38,516 nucleotides of DNA, taken from Chloroflexota bacterium. GTDB lineage: Bacteria; Chloroflexota; Anaerolineae; Anaerolineales; UBA4823. The stretch covers positions 1,225,581 through 1,264,096 of the forward strand of contig CP070764.1 of assembly GCA_020349245.1 (NCBI GenBank). Reading direction: 5' to 3'. Of the stretch, positions 31,388-38,516 are shown piece after piece (the first letter of the stretch is position 1; each line of letters opens with the position of its first letter). Under the pieces are notes generated by a model that saw nothing but the letters and a program-made list of their open reading frames with translations, did not search any database and had not been told where the DNA came from. The position numbers and the translations under genes were made by a program.

Positions 31388-32950
31388 TCAACCGGAACTC
31401 AAAGGTTGAGTCCGTTCGCGATTCGACCTCAATGACTTGGTTGGTTTTAACTTTCGATATTCCGAACCATTGCCATTGCGAGAGGAATTTAATTTGTGAA
31501 TGGTAGAATCTTTCCCATCTCGATATGCAAAATAAGCGGGGGAAAGAATTTCGACTTCAGCAAGGTTGAACTTGTCCAGGATATTTTGATGCAATTCTGA
31601 ATAAATATCTGCCATGAGCAGGGGCTTAGCTGTATAGGCATTCAATTCATAGGTGATATGATGATCGTTCAAACTTATCTTCAATACAAAGGGAGATGGA
31701 TTATCCAGTATGTCTGCGGTTTCCAGTGCAGCAGATATCAACAAATCTTGGACCAGTCTCCATGGCTCAGCATATCCGATAGTGACAGAAGTATGGAGCA
31801 CAAGCCCTGATTCTCTGGCTTGTGAACTGTAATTCACTATCTCATTCTGCATAACGATAACATTTGGAATCGTTACAATTACGTTCTTAATAGTCTTCAC
31901 CCGGGTGACAAGTAGAGTGCGATCGATCACATCCCCCTCCGTGTCTCCGATTTTCACCCGATCACCGATCTTTAAACCTCTCGAATAGGTAAGCACAATA
32001 CCCGAAATAATATTGGTCACAAGCGAGGTCGAGCCGAGGGAAATTAAGAATCCAACAAATATTGATAACCCTCTGAACATTGGCGAGGACGAACCCGGAA
32101 TATGAGGGAAAGCTGCTACCAAGGCGAAAGCTATCACCAGGAACCTCAGTAATTGGTACGTAGGTTCAACAACTTCCGGGTGGATGCTGGAAAACTTGAT
32201 TTTTCCCTGCTGAAGACCTTGATAAAAGAAGTATAGCAGTTTCAAGGCTAAGCGGGTGATCAGCGCAATAACAAATAATGCCAACAAGTTGGGGATAAAG
32301 TTCAGCAACAATGTCCAAAACTCGCCGACCAGAAAACCCATTTTTTCCAGTAGTAACCTGGCAACGCCTTCGGTTTGTGGGTACAAACTGAACACCATCG
32401 TAACAAAGAGCACACCAATAATAAGAAAAACTGCGTGGCGAATATACTTTGTGATCAGGATCAAAATCTTCACCATGCGGTTGGGAGTGAATATTTCAAG
32501 ATTTTGGATCCGGACAACTTTGAAGCGAGTATTCCGTAAATTATGAATTATTGCAGATATTTTCAGGAAAAACCAGTTAATGAGCGGGACCAGCACAAGA
32601 ATGAAAATAACCCCCAGTGCAATCACAATCTCATCAACAAGATACGAATACCCACGCCAACTAGACTCGGGAATCAAATTCTTAATAAACGAAGTGATTA
32701 CTCCACCCTGGTCGGGTTCCAGGCTCATCAATACAGTTAAAATCAGCCAAAGGGATATCATCAGGATGAACGACAAGAGTGATTGAGAATTCCGCTGGAG
32801 ATACTTGCTATCAATTATTCGTGCCAACCAACCGGATAATGATTTAAAATTTTCCGATCGTTTGAATAGATATGTAATGATAATAGACAGAAAGAGTGCT
32901 GTGATCAATCCACTGACAATTATATTTATTCCAAGGAATAAAGAATCCAT
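31388..32950 (-). CDS. MscS-family mechanosensitive ion channel
   Basis: A 520-residue channel that should open on membrane tension and release ions and small solutes during hypo-osmotic shock. About six to eight helices occupy residues 1-320; the pore-lining helix and its continuation read STSLVTNIISGIVLTYSRGL, followed by the conserved MscS beta domain (KIGDRVKIGDTEGDVIDRTL to VTIPNVIVMQNEIVNYS, about 325-390). The C-terminal alpha/beta domain continues to about 480, and the last 40 residues are a basic, low-complexity tail. It is longer than E. coli MscS (286 residues) because of additional N-terminal helices. It appears monocistronic. Confidence 0.9.
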   Translation of the reverse strand: MDSLFLGINIIVSGLITALFLSIIITYLFKRSENFKSLSGWLARIIDSKYLQRNSQSLLSFILMISLWLILTVLMSLEPDQGGVITSFIKNLIPESSWRGYSYLVDEIVIALGVIFILVLVPLINWFFLKISAIIHNLRNTRFKVVRIQNLEIFTPNRMVKILILITKYIRHAVFLIIGVLFVTMVFSLYPQTEGVARLLLEKMGFLVGEFWTLLLNFIPNLLALFVIALITRLALKLLYFFYQGLQQGKIKFSSIHPEVVEPTYQLLRFLVIAFALVAAFPHIPGSSSPMFRGLSIFVGFLISLGSTSLVTNIISGIVLTYSRGLKIGDRVKIGDTEGDVIDRTLLVTRVKTIKNVIVTIPNVIVMQNEIVNYSSQARESGLVLHTSVTIGYAEPWRLVQDLLISAALETADILDNPSPFVLKISLNDHHITYELNAYTAKPLLMADIYSELHQNILDKFNLAEVEILSPAYFAYRDGKDSTIHKLNSSRNGNGSEYRKLKPTKSLRSNRERTQPLSSG

Positions 32951-33322
32951 TCGCGGCCTCTCCCCTAAATTCCTTCATCCAATAATTAAGTACATAATGC
33001 CCATTCATTCTATGATGGTATCCTCGATATTAGTCGAGAAAGCAGGGTGGGTATATGGAGAAAAAGTACCATTCCAATTTCCTGAGACAGGTTCACAAAC
33101 ATGGGAAATACAAAGAAATTAATATAATTCCAAGCCAGCCGGGACTCGGACTGGCATGTATTTATCCTGGCCAGGTTCAAAAATTGGCACTCCAGTTCAA
33201 TTACCTTTAGAGTTATATTCCGTTTATAATTATGAGATTTCCCTGAAAGGACTACGATCTTACTTTACTGGTGACCGTAAAAGCTCTTAATTTACATAAT
33301 AGAAGATCCTCGAGGAATAAGG
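32951..33322. other. Intergenic region before the nitrilase gene, hairpins but no supported gene
   Basis: About 370 bases. GCCAG (33134-33138) pairs with CTGGC (33151-33155), extended by three more pairs past one bulged A around a GGACT loop, and a ten-base palindrome CCTGGCCAGG follows around 33167. A 46-codon frame beginning near 33156 and a 51-codon frame beginning near 33055 (plus strand) look somewhat protein-like but have no ribosome binding site or recognisable family. Confidence 0.3.
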
Positions 33323-34285
33323 ATGAACCAGTTGAATAATGACCAGTTAAAAGTTGGCCTAGCCCAGATCGCGCCTGTGTGGTTAAACCGTGAAAAAACT
33401 TTCCAAAAAGTGCTTGAATATACGCAAAAAGCGATAAATGAAAGATGTGACTTGGTTGCATTCGGGGAAGGAGTACTCCCAGGTTATCCATTTTGGATTG
33501 AACGCACTGGTGGTGCGATCTTCAATTCACCTATCCAAAAAGAATTCCACGCACACTATTTAACCAATGCAGTACAAATCGAATCTGGCCATCTAGACCA
33601 GCTCTGTGTTATGGCAAGAGAGAACCAAATAGCAGTTATGCTGGGTTGTATCGAGCGTCCTCTCGATCGGGGAGGCAAAAGCCTATATGCCAGCCTGGTT
33701 TACATTGATCGCTCTGGAATTATCCAATCTGTTCATCGAAAATTAGTCCCCACCTATGAAGAGCGCCTAACCTGGTCGCCGGGAGATGGACACGGTCTTA
33801 GAACCCATGCGCTTGGACCTTTCACGATCGGTGGGTTAAATTGCTGGGAAAATTGGCTTCCTCTTGCTAGGGCGGCCTTATATGGCCAAGGAGAGGACCT
33901 GCATGTTGCTGTGTGGCCAGGAGGTTCCCACAACACCCAGGATGTCACCCGCTTCATTTCCGTAGAAGCACGCTCCTTTGTTTTGTCAGTCTCGGGCTTG
34001 ATGCGGAGTGGAGATTTTCCCCCTGAAACACCATATCTATCTGAAATACTGGGAAATTCATCCGAGTATTTAGCCAATGGGGGATCATGCATCGCTGGTC
34101 CGGATGGGAAGTGGATCGTTGAACCCGTGGTTGGCGAGGAGACTTTGATCATCGCCAAGCTTGATTACAACCGCATCAGGGAAGAAAGACAGAACTTTGA
34201 TCCGGCAGGTCATTATTCCCGTCCTGATGTCCTGCAGCTAACAATCAATCGACAGCGCCAAAGCACTTTGAAAATTAATGATTAA
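33323..34285 (+). CDS. Nitrilase (carbon-nitrogen hydrolase superfamily)
   Basis: A 320-residue enzyme with the complete Glu-Lys-Cys triad: E49 in FGEGVLPGYP, K140 in HRKLVPTYEER and C174 in GGLNCWENWLPLAR. The sequence around Lys and Cys (LVPTYEERLTWSPGDG, CWEN.PLAR) is that of the true nitrilase branch, which hydrolyses nitriles to carboxylic acid and ammonia, rather than of amidases or N-carbamoylases. The C-terminus ends soon after SRPDVLQLTIN, typical of this branch. GAGGAATAAGG immediately before the ATG supports the start. The protein is cytoplasmic and forms oligomers or spirals in known cases. It stands alone, so its natural nitrile is not suggested by context. Confidence 0.92.
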   Translation: MNQLNNDQLKVGLAQIAPVWLNREKTFQKVLEYTQKAINERCDLVAFGEGVLPGYPFWIERTGGAIFNSPIQKEFHAHYLTNAVQIESGHLDQLCVMARENQIAVMLGCIERPLDRGGKSLYASLVYIDRSGIIQSVHRKLVPTYEERLTWSPGDGHGLRTHALGPFTIGGLNCWENWLPLARAALYGQGEDLHVAVWPGGSHNTQDVTRFISVEARSFVLSVSGLMRSGDFPPETPYLSEILGNSSEYLANGGSCIAGPDGKWIVEPVVGEETLIIAKLDYNRIREERQNFDPAGHYSRPDVLQLTINRQRQSTLKIND

Positions 34286-34441
34286 TTCTCGTTCTATTTT
34301 CAGCGATGAAGAATAATTATCATCCTCGATTATCCACCGCGTAGTTAGACTACCGATAAAAATGCATAAAATGGTTTCTTGTGGTTAACCAGGCAGGAAG
34401 TGCATCGCCGAATTTATACTGCTGGAAGTAATCCACACAAA

Positions 34442-34825
34442 TTACAGCTCATTCTTCTTCCGGCTGGCGATTGCCAATGTATTGCCCGATGGATCGTTGA
34501 AAAATGCCATCCACTCTTCTTGATTAGGTTCACCGAATAAACCCACCCCATCCCGGTGGATCAATTGCGGTTCAGATGTAAATGATATCCCTTTCTCCAC
34601 CAATTCTGCATAAGCAAAGTCAATATCATCCACCCAGAAATATATTGTGGCGTTCGGAGAGCCTTTTTCGAGGAGCAAGCGGACCCCAGAAAAATCAAAA
34701 AACGCCAAACCTGGTGGATCGAACCTCCCTATAAATTTTGCTTGCAGAACAGTTTCATAAAAAGAGACTGCTTCATCAAGATCGTGCACATGCACAGCAA
34801 GCTGGTGAATGCGGGTGATTTTCAT
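34442..34825 (-). CDS. VOC-superfamily protein (glyoxalase/bleomycin-resistance fold)
   Basis: A 127-residue single-domain VOC protein. The paired beta-alpha-beta-beta-beta modules start at IHQLAVHVHDLDEAVSFYE and YFWVDDIDFAYAELVEKG; the final strand FFNDPSGNTLAIAS carries the usual metal-site region. Members are metal-dependent dioxygenases, isomerases, lyases or sequestering resistance proteins, so no reaction can be assigned. The ATG at 34825 (GGAG eight bases upstream) fits the family's start exactly; the frame back to 34993 adds 56 residues unlike any VOC protein. It stands alone. Confidence 0.87.
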   Translation of the reverse strand: MKITRIHQLAVHVHDLDEAVSFYETVLQAKFIGRFDPPGLAFFDFSGVRLLLEKGSPNATIYFWVDDIDFAYAELVEKGISFTSEPQLIHRDGVGLFGEPNQEEWMAFFNDPSGNTLAIASRKKNEL

Positions 34826-35451
34826 AAAATATTCTCCATAATGATCGAAAACATCATTGCCTATGCGAAATATCCGCTTTGGGGAAATCTTGGTTAAGTA
34901 AGGGAATCGAGCATGTCTCGATTGGGAGCTCATTAACCTAATGTGGACAGTGTTTTGATTAAGTGATGCAAACTCTACCCGTGGTATCTCCAAGGAGATG
35001 TTTTTTTAAATCTTCATTTCAGTTCTTAAGTTATGCAGAATCCTTTCCGTGAGATCGTGGTATGGAGTGATTATGAGTGGTTTCAATTCACCTTTATTTT
35101 GGATAATTCCCACCAAAATGACAATCATGACGAATCTGTTGAAATTAATTAGGTGATCCATTAAAGGACATTGAATTATACTCTCCAAGTATTATATTTA
35201 GCACAAGGATAATGAGCATACAAAAGACATCCCCTCAAAAAAATATCATAGGTTACCTAATCCCTAAGTTGATTTATATTTGATATTTTCACTTGGGAGC
35301 AATTATTTCACTGACAAGATTCGCGCAATTGGGAAATCAGTGAATTCTGGCTATTTACCGCGACGACTGTCCAGAATTTACTGCGCTATCCGGCGAGAAG
35401 TCATGGGACAATAATCCGCAGCAGAGTGGTTTCCTTGTGATAAAGACCAAC
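34826..35451. other. Intergenic stretch with one hairpin, no supported gene
   Basis: About 620 bases. AATTCTGG (35343-35350) and CCAGAATT (35371-35378) form a perfect eight-base inverted repeat with a 20-base loop, extendable by a G-U and a T-A pair, about 75 bases after the stop of the 60-residue gene. It lacks a T-run. A 60-codon minus-strand frame at 35006-35188 has a TATAAT-like box upstream (35191-35196) but no ribosome binding site or family and is not called. Confidence 0.35.
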
Positions 35452-35634
35452 TCATCCTAGTTTTTCTACGATCAGCAAAAAATCGATCCTTGCCGTGGCT
35501 CCCATGCCTTGAAAAGTCGGTTTGACATTGGGGACAATAGATACGACTTCGCCGGATAACCTATTCAGAAATTCTTCCAATCTTTCCTGATCAGTTTCCA
35601 TCTTCAGATCAAATCGATGCACTTTGTATTTCAT
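35452..35634 (-). CDS. Small conserved-looking soluble protein (60 aa)
   Basis: A 60-residue protein starting MKYKVHRFDLKMETDQERLE, with an amphipathic helix (about 13-26), then strand-like segments GEVVSIVPNVKP and ARIDFLLIVEKLG. The layout suggests a small alpha/beta fold with no membrane segment or cysteine. GAGGAAAGA directly before the ATG and a good promoter 70-100 bases upstream support a real gene. I know similar short proteins from environmental Chloroflexota-type genomes only by general impression; no function is known. Confidence 0.65.
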   Translation of the reverse strand: MKYKVHRFDLKMETDQERLEEFLNRLSGEVVSIVPNVKPTFQGMGATARIDFLLIVEKLG

Positions 35635-35710
35635 TCTTTCCTCGCAAATTTCTGCCGTTTATCTACAAATTAACCAGGCGATTACCAAAATATCCCAAAT
35701 TTGAGCCCCT

Positions 35711-35740
35711 ATTATATAAATTGTACTAAAATCTTGTAAA
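35711..35740 (-). promoter_or_regulatory. Sigma-70-type promoter for the 60-residue protein gene
   Basis: On the minus strand, TTTACA (35735-35740) and a perfect TATAAT (35711-35716) are separated by 18 bases. The predicted start near 35704 leaves a leader of about 70 bases before the ATG at 35634. It is one of the best promoter matches in the window. Confidence 0.5.
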
Positions 35741-35871
35741 GAATTTATGAAGACCAAGAGCTTATTGTGCCACGAATTTTGTAAAAGTAAAAATAGCGGT
35801 CGCTTTTATCCCCTCAGCTTCTCGCGCCGATAGATGCTTTATCCTGGTATTAGAATCTCCGACAGAAACTA

Positions 35872-36675
35872 TCAGCTGGATAACTCCGATATCCAGAGCC
35901 CGACCTGCTGCTCCTTTACTTGAAAACCCATCCCTTGATAGAGTCGTTCCGCCTCTGAACCAGATTCGGAAACAATGACAAGGTCATCGCTGTCTGTATG
36001 ATCCAGCGCATATTTGCCTGCCGTAAATAACAAAGCACTGGCGATCCCTCGTCGGCGGAAATTCGGGTGGGTTTGTACTGACTGGTACCTGGCAAGTTCC
36101 CCCTCCCAAAAGATCCCCAGGTCAGCGACCAGCTGCTGACCAATGAAGGCTCCGAACCAGACTCCCCTTCCAGCGGAAACCATTTCCCGGTAACGCTGCA
36201 TCTGGCGCTGCCTGAATACGCGGTAACCAGCTTCAGAGAAGATCGGTTCCCTGCAGGCAACCTGGTTTTCGATAGCCTGGTGCCAGTCATCATCGGATGT
36301 CAGAAACCGCAGGGATGAATCTGGCGAAAACTTTGATATGAGGTCTTTACCTCGGGCAGTCAGCACAGATGAAACCTCCAGGAGGAATCCACTCTCTACG
36401 AAAGGCTGGGCTGCACCAATCTCACCTCCAGTGGTATCCCAGCCGAATGCTTTGTGTTCATATACCGGGGGTCCACCGATTTCCTTGTTGAATAATTCCT
36501 GCCACTTGAGGTAATCACCTTCCTCAGGAGGATGGCTAAACAGGAGGAAATTCCCCCAATAGAAGGTGGGGTTGCTGGGAGTTTTGACAACCAGGTAATC
36601 GCCGCGGTCGATGATCTCACCATCAAAAGCGGGGAAGATCAGTTCCGTACGGTATCCAAGCGATTGGACTTGCAT
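35872..36675 (-). CDS. GNAT-family N-acetyltransferase
   Basis: A 267-residue cytoplasmic protein. The C-terminal half is a GNAT domain: GVWFGAFIGQQLVADLGIF, then SVQTHPNFRRRGIASALLFTAG containing the acetyl-CoA pyrophosphate loop RRRGIA (about residues 203-210), and the last strands YQGMGFQVKEQQVGLWI. The N-terminal 110 residues (YFWGNFLLFSHPPEEGDYL and following) look like a degenerate first GNAT half, as in tandem-GNAT proteins. The acceptor is unknown. The ATG at 36675 lacks a clear Shine-Dalgarno. It diverges from the small membrane protein at 36775. Confidence 0.85.
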   Translation of the reverse strand: MQVQSLGYRTELIFPAFDGEIIDRGDYLVVKTPSNPTFYWGNFLLFSHPPEEGDYLKWQELFNKEIGGPPVYEHKAFGWDTTGGEIGAAQPFVESGFLLEVSSVLTARGKDLISKFSPDSSLRFLTSDDDWHQAIENQVACREPIFSEAGYRVFRQRQMQRYREMVSAGRGVWFGAFIGQQLVADLGIFWEGELARYQSVQTHPNFRRRGIASALLFTAGKYALDHTDSDDLVIVSESGSEAERLYQGMGFQVKEQQVGLWISELSS

Positions 36676-36748
36676 AGATTCACAGTCAATTTTAACTGAT
36701 TCCCTCGCGGAATGGGGGATTTTAATCGAATTTCAACCGAATTGTCTT

Positions 36749-36754
36749 TATAAT
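36749..36754 (+). promoter_or_regulatory. -10 box TATAAT before the small membrane protein gene
   Basis: A perfect TATAAT lies 20 bases before the ATG at 36775 and just ahead of the AAGGAG ribosome binding site. No good -35 is visible at 16-18 bases. Transcription would start around 36761, at the ribosome binding site itself, so either the leader is extremely short or the box is coincidental. Confidence 0.25.
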
Positions 36755-36774
36755 GATTGCAAGGAGAAATCCTG

Positions 36775-37134
36775 ATGAACAAGAACACGAGAAGCTGGGT
36801 CCGGATTACCCGCTGGATAGCACGCTTGTGGAGCTTAGTACCCATAACGTTTGCTTTAGCCGAGGTTCTGTTCCCACACACGGAGGGAAGTGAAATTATT
36901 CCCTGGACCGATTGGCTTGCGCTCGTTATTGCTTTACTCTCCATAATAGGTTTAGCAATTGCGTGGCGCTGGGAGCTCCTGGGGGGCTGGATATCGCTGA
37001 TTGCCCTGGTGGTATTCACTATCCTGTTTGTAATCACTGTGGACAGGTCATTCCCGACAGTGCTGATCTTCCTGGTTGGCATTGGTGTGCCAGCAGGGTT
37101 GTTTCTAATCAGTGGCTATGCGCAACGTACTTAA
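36775..37134 (+). CDS. Small four-helix membrane protein (119 aa)
   Basis: The ATG at 36775 has AAGGAG eight bases upstream, so it is preferred to the GTG-like start 18 bases earlier. Four membrane helices are evident (about residues 16-36, 48-66, 70-90 and 94-113), with the basic N-terminus MNKNTRSWVRITRW and the pattern AWRWELLGGWISLIAL between helices two and three. This resembles a widespread group of short four-helix proteins (the DUF7670 type, by impression only). No biochemical role is known. Confidence 0.65.
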   Translation: MNKNTRSWVRITRWIARLWSLVPITFALAEVLFPHTEGSEIIPWTDWLALVIALLSIIGLAIAWRWELLGGWISLIALVVFTILFVITVDRSFPTVLIFLVGIGVPAGLFLISGYAQRT

Positions 37135-37147
37135 ATCTCGATTTGAA

Positions 37148-37167
37148 TAATTCATTTTAATGAATTA
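37148..37167. repeat. Nine-base inverted repeat after the small membrane protein gene
   Basis: TAATTCATT (37148-37156) and AATGAATTA (37159-37167) are exact inverted copies separated by TT, 14 bases after the stop codon at 37134. The stem is AT-only and no T-run follows, so it is a weak terminator candidate or a regulator site. Confidence 0.3.
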
Positions 37168-37397
37168 ATGCACGATATGCAATATAAAGCACCACAATCC
37201 AGGTGATTTTGTGGCAGCTAGGCTTATTTGGCTGACAATTTAAACCCGAACAATCAAGGTTCAACCTACTTCTTGCCGCCCCCCCCACCGTAATAAGAGA
37301 TTCCGAGGAACTATTGGAGAAAATCTTATTCGATTGTTGAAATATTTAACCGCTTGCCTATTATCAATATAGCAGCTAGAACATATCATTCTTGCTT

Positions 37398-38366
37398 TTA
37401 TACAGTTATTACAACTTTACCTTTTACGTATCCTTCTTCGACATAGCGTATTGCTTCAGGGACTTCACTTAGTGAGTAGCTTTTATCAATAACAGGTTTG
37501 AGTTTACCTGATTCCCACAGTGTTGTTAAATATACTAAATCTTCCTGGGTTAGTATCGGCATGGCGACACCCATTTTCCGGCTCCCGGTTATCGAAATTA
37601 ACGGACCCAATAGCAGTGCCTGGATATATTGGGTCATTGAACCTCCCACACACACAAAACAACCTCCGGGACTTAATGCTCGCCTATATTCCAGTATTGA
37701 ATGGTTGCCCCCGACTGCGAAAATCAGATCATACTGGTGCCCATTTTTGAATAGATTTTCCTTTTTATAGTCGACAACGTGGTCTGCACCAATTGAACGC
37801 ACCATTTCTAATTTCCCCGTGCTACACACACCTGTCACTTCTGTCCCAAATGATTTCGCAATCTGCACAGCGAACGTGCCAACTCCACCAGAGGCACCAT
37901 TGATTAGAACTTTCTTTCCAGTTTGAATCTGTCCATTGTCGCGCAACCCTTGTAGAGCAGTGATGCCTGCGATCGGTAGAGTTGATGCTTCCTCAAAGGA
38001 CAAATTTCTTGGCTTGTGTGCTAAATTATTTTCTGGAACACACCGGAATTCGGCAAATGCACCAAAATTACTGATTCCAAATACCTCATCACCGGGTTGG
38101 AATTGTTTGACATTTTCACCCACATCTTCAACCCACCCAGACATATCATCTCCGAGTATTTTTGCTTTTTCCCTTGGTCGTGTTAGCCCATTCATAACAC
38201 GGAATAAGAATGGTGTCCCTCTGAGGGTATGCCAATCAGCTGCGTTCACAGAGGCAGAATGGATTTTTACGAGAACATCTCCCTCGTTAGGGCATGGTTT
38301 CTCCACTTCTTGGAGATGCAAGACCTCTGGAGAACCATATTCTTCATACAAAATCGCTTTCATCAT
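37398..38366 (-). CDS. MDR-family NAD(P)-dependent oxidoreductase
   Basis: A complete 322-residue paralogue of the gene at the left edge. The GroES-like half has SASVNAADWHTLRG, ILGDDMSGWVEDVG and PGDEVFG; the Rossmann half has GASGGVGTFAVQIAKSFG and GADHVVDYKKENLF; the C-terminus ends YVEEGYVKGKVVITV. No catalytic or structural zinc cysteines are visible, so it is the zinc-free quinone oxidoreductase type, using NAD(P)H to reduce quinone-like or alpha,beta-unsaturated carbonyl compounds. AAGGAAGG lies five bases before the first of two adjacent ATGs. A terminator of an upstream minus-strand gene lies just beyond, so it should have its own promoter. Confidence 0.92.
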   Translation of the reverse strand: MMKAILYEEYGSPEVLHLQEVEKPCPNEGDVLVKIHSASVNAADWHTLRGTPFLFRVMNGLTRPREKAKILGDDMSGWVEDVGENVKQFQPGDEVFGISNFGAFAEFRCVPENNLAHKPRNLSFEEASTLPIAGITALQGLRDNGQIQTGKKVLINGASGGVGTFAVQIAKSFGTEVTGVCSTGKLEMVRSIGADHVVDYKKENLFKNGHQYDLIFAVGGNHSILEYRRALSPGGCFVCVGGSMTQYIQALLLGPLISITGSRKMGVAMPILTQEDLVYLTTLWESGKLKPVIDKSYSLSEVPEAIRYVEEGYVKGKVVITV

Positions 38367-38479
38367 GATAACCTTCCTTGTGTTGATTTGGTAAAACCCA
38401 TCGAATTGATGAATTTAATTTGGATAAGGAGTTCAAATAAAAAGAAGTTTTCTCGGAGAATTCATGACTATATGTAATT

Positions 38480-38513
38480 AAAAAAAACTTCCCGGATTCT
38501 CTTGGGTGGGAAG
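38480..38513 (-). terminator. Rho-independent terminator of a gene beyond the right edge
   Basis: On the minus strand, CTTCCC (plus 38508-38513) pairs with GGGAAG (plus 38488-38493) around a 14-base loop and is followed by eight T residues (plus 38480-38487). It should end a minus-strand transcript entering from outside the window and so separate it from the MDR gene. Confidence 0.6.
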
Positions 38514-38516
38514 ATT

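Noticed and set aside
33055..33292. Two short plus-strand frames (51 and 46 codons) before the nitrilase
   Set aside because: They are somewhat protein-like, but overlapping each other, without ribosome binding sites or recognisable families.
34826..34993. N-terminal extension of the VOC protein
   Set aside because: The family begins exactly at the ATG at 34825, which has its own ribosome binding site.
35006..35188. 60-codon minus-strand frame with an upstream TATAAT-like box
   Set aside because: No ribosome binding site, no recognisable family, and the -35 region is poor.
1..38516. CRISPR arrays, tRNA/rRNA genes, transposases and phage genes
   Set aside because: None could be recognised on reading both strands; no regular direct repeats with spacers, no cloverleaf and no transposase motifs were seen.

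Overview
The window looks like a chromosomal segment of an anaerobic bacterium of the Chloroflexota, most likely class Anaerolineae. This is inferred from the overall look of the proteins: a LysM/Ig-like surface protein, very large FtsX-type permeases, an M29 aminopeptidase, many membrane-bound small proteins, moderate GC, and frequent TTG/GTG starts with GGAG-type ribosome binding sites. No rRNA, tRNA, CRISPR array, prophage or insertion sequence was recognised, so the taxonomic call rests on protein character only.

Layout. 1-3.4 kb: the 3' part of an MDR oxidoreductase, a C_GCAxxG_C_C redox protein read through an in-frame TGA followed by a convincing bacterial SECIS hairpin (a selenoprotein), a DUF4386-type membrane protein and two tiny membrane proteins. 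3.5-6.5 kb: a lipid kinase, a divergent RocD-like ornithine aminotransferase, and a four-helix membrane protein. 6.5-11.7 kb, mostly minus strand: a membrane-anchored PAS/GAF/GGDEF diguanylate cyclase; an intergenic stretch with a promoter, two C-rich-loop hairpins and a G-quadruplex motif; an EEP-family nuclease/phosphatase; and a CDP-alcohol phosphatidyltransferase. 11.8-12.9 kb: an M29 aminopeptidase.

13.0-27.4 kb is the striking part: a co-directional block made of a LysM/Ig repeat surface protein, two giant FtsX-like permeases, one polypeptide carrying two ABC ATPase domains joined by an AbrB-like fold, a DppB-like permease, and a DppC-like permease fused to a duplicated extracytoplasmic beta-propeller of about 800 residues. 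There is no substrate-binding protein and no OppD/OppF ATPase pair. The locus may be one envelope-spanning machine or two transporters sharing parts.

27.5-29.9 kb: a CcrM-type adenine DNA methyltransferase with a RAMA-like tail and no visible restriction partner, then a membrane protein with a NERD-like domain. 29.9-38.4 kb: a GlsB/YeaQ-type stress protein, a small membrane protein, an MscS channel, a nitrilase, a VOC protein, a conserved 60-residue protein with a good promoter, a GNAT acetyltransferase, a small membrane protein and a second MDR oxidoreductase. The right edge carries a minus-strand terminator for a gene lying outside the window.

Outside the transporter block, most genes stand alone or in pairs and cover redox chemistry, amino-acid and peptide catabolism, lipid metabolism, c-di-GMP signalling and osmotic/envelope stress.
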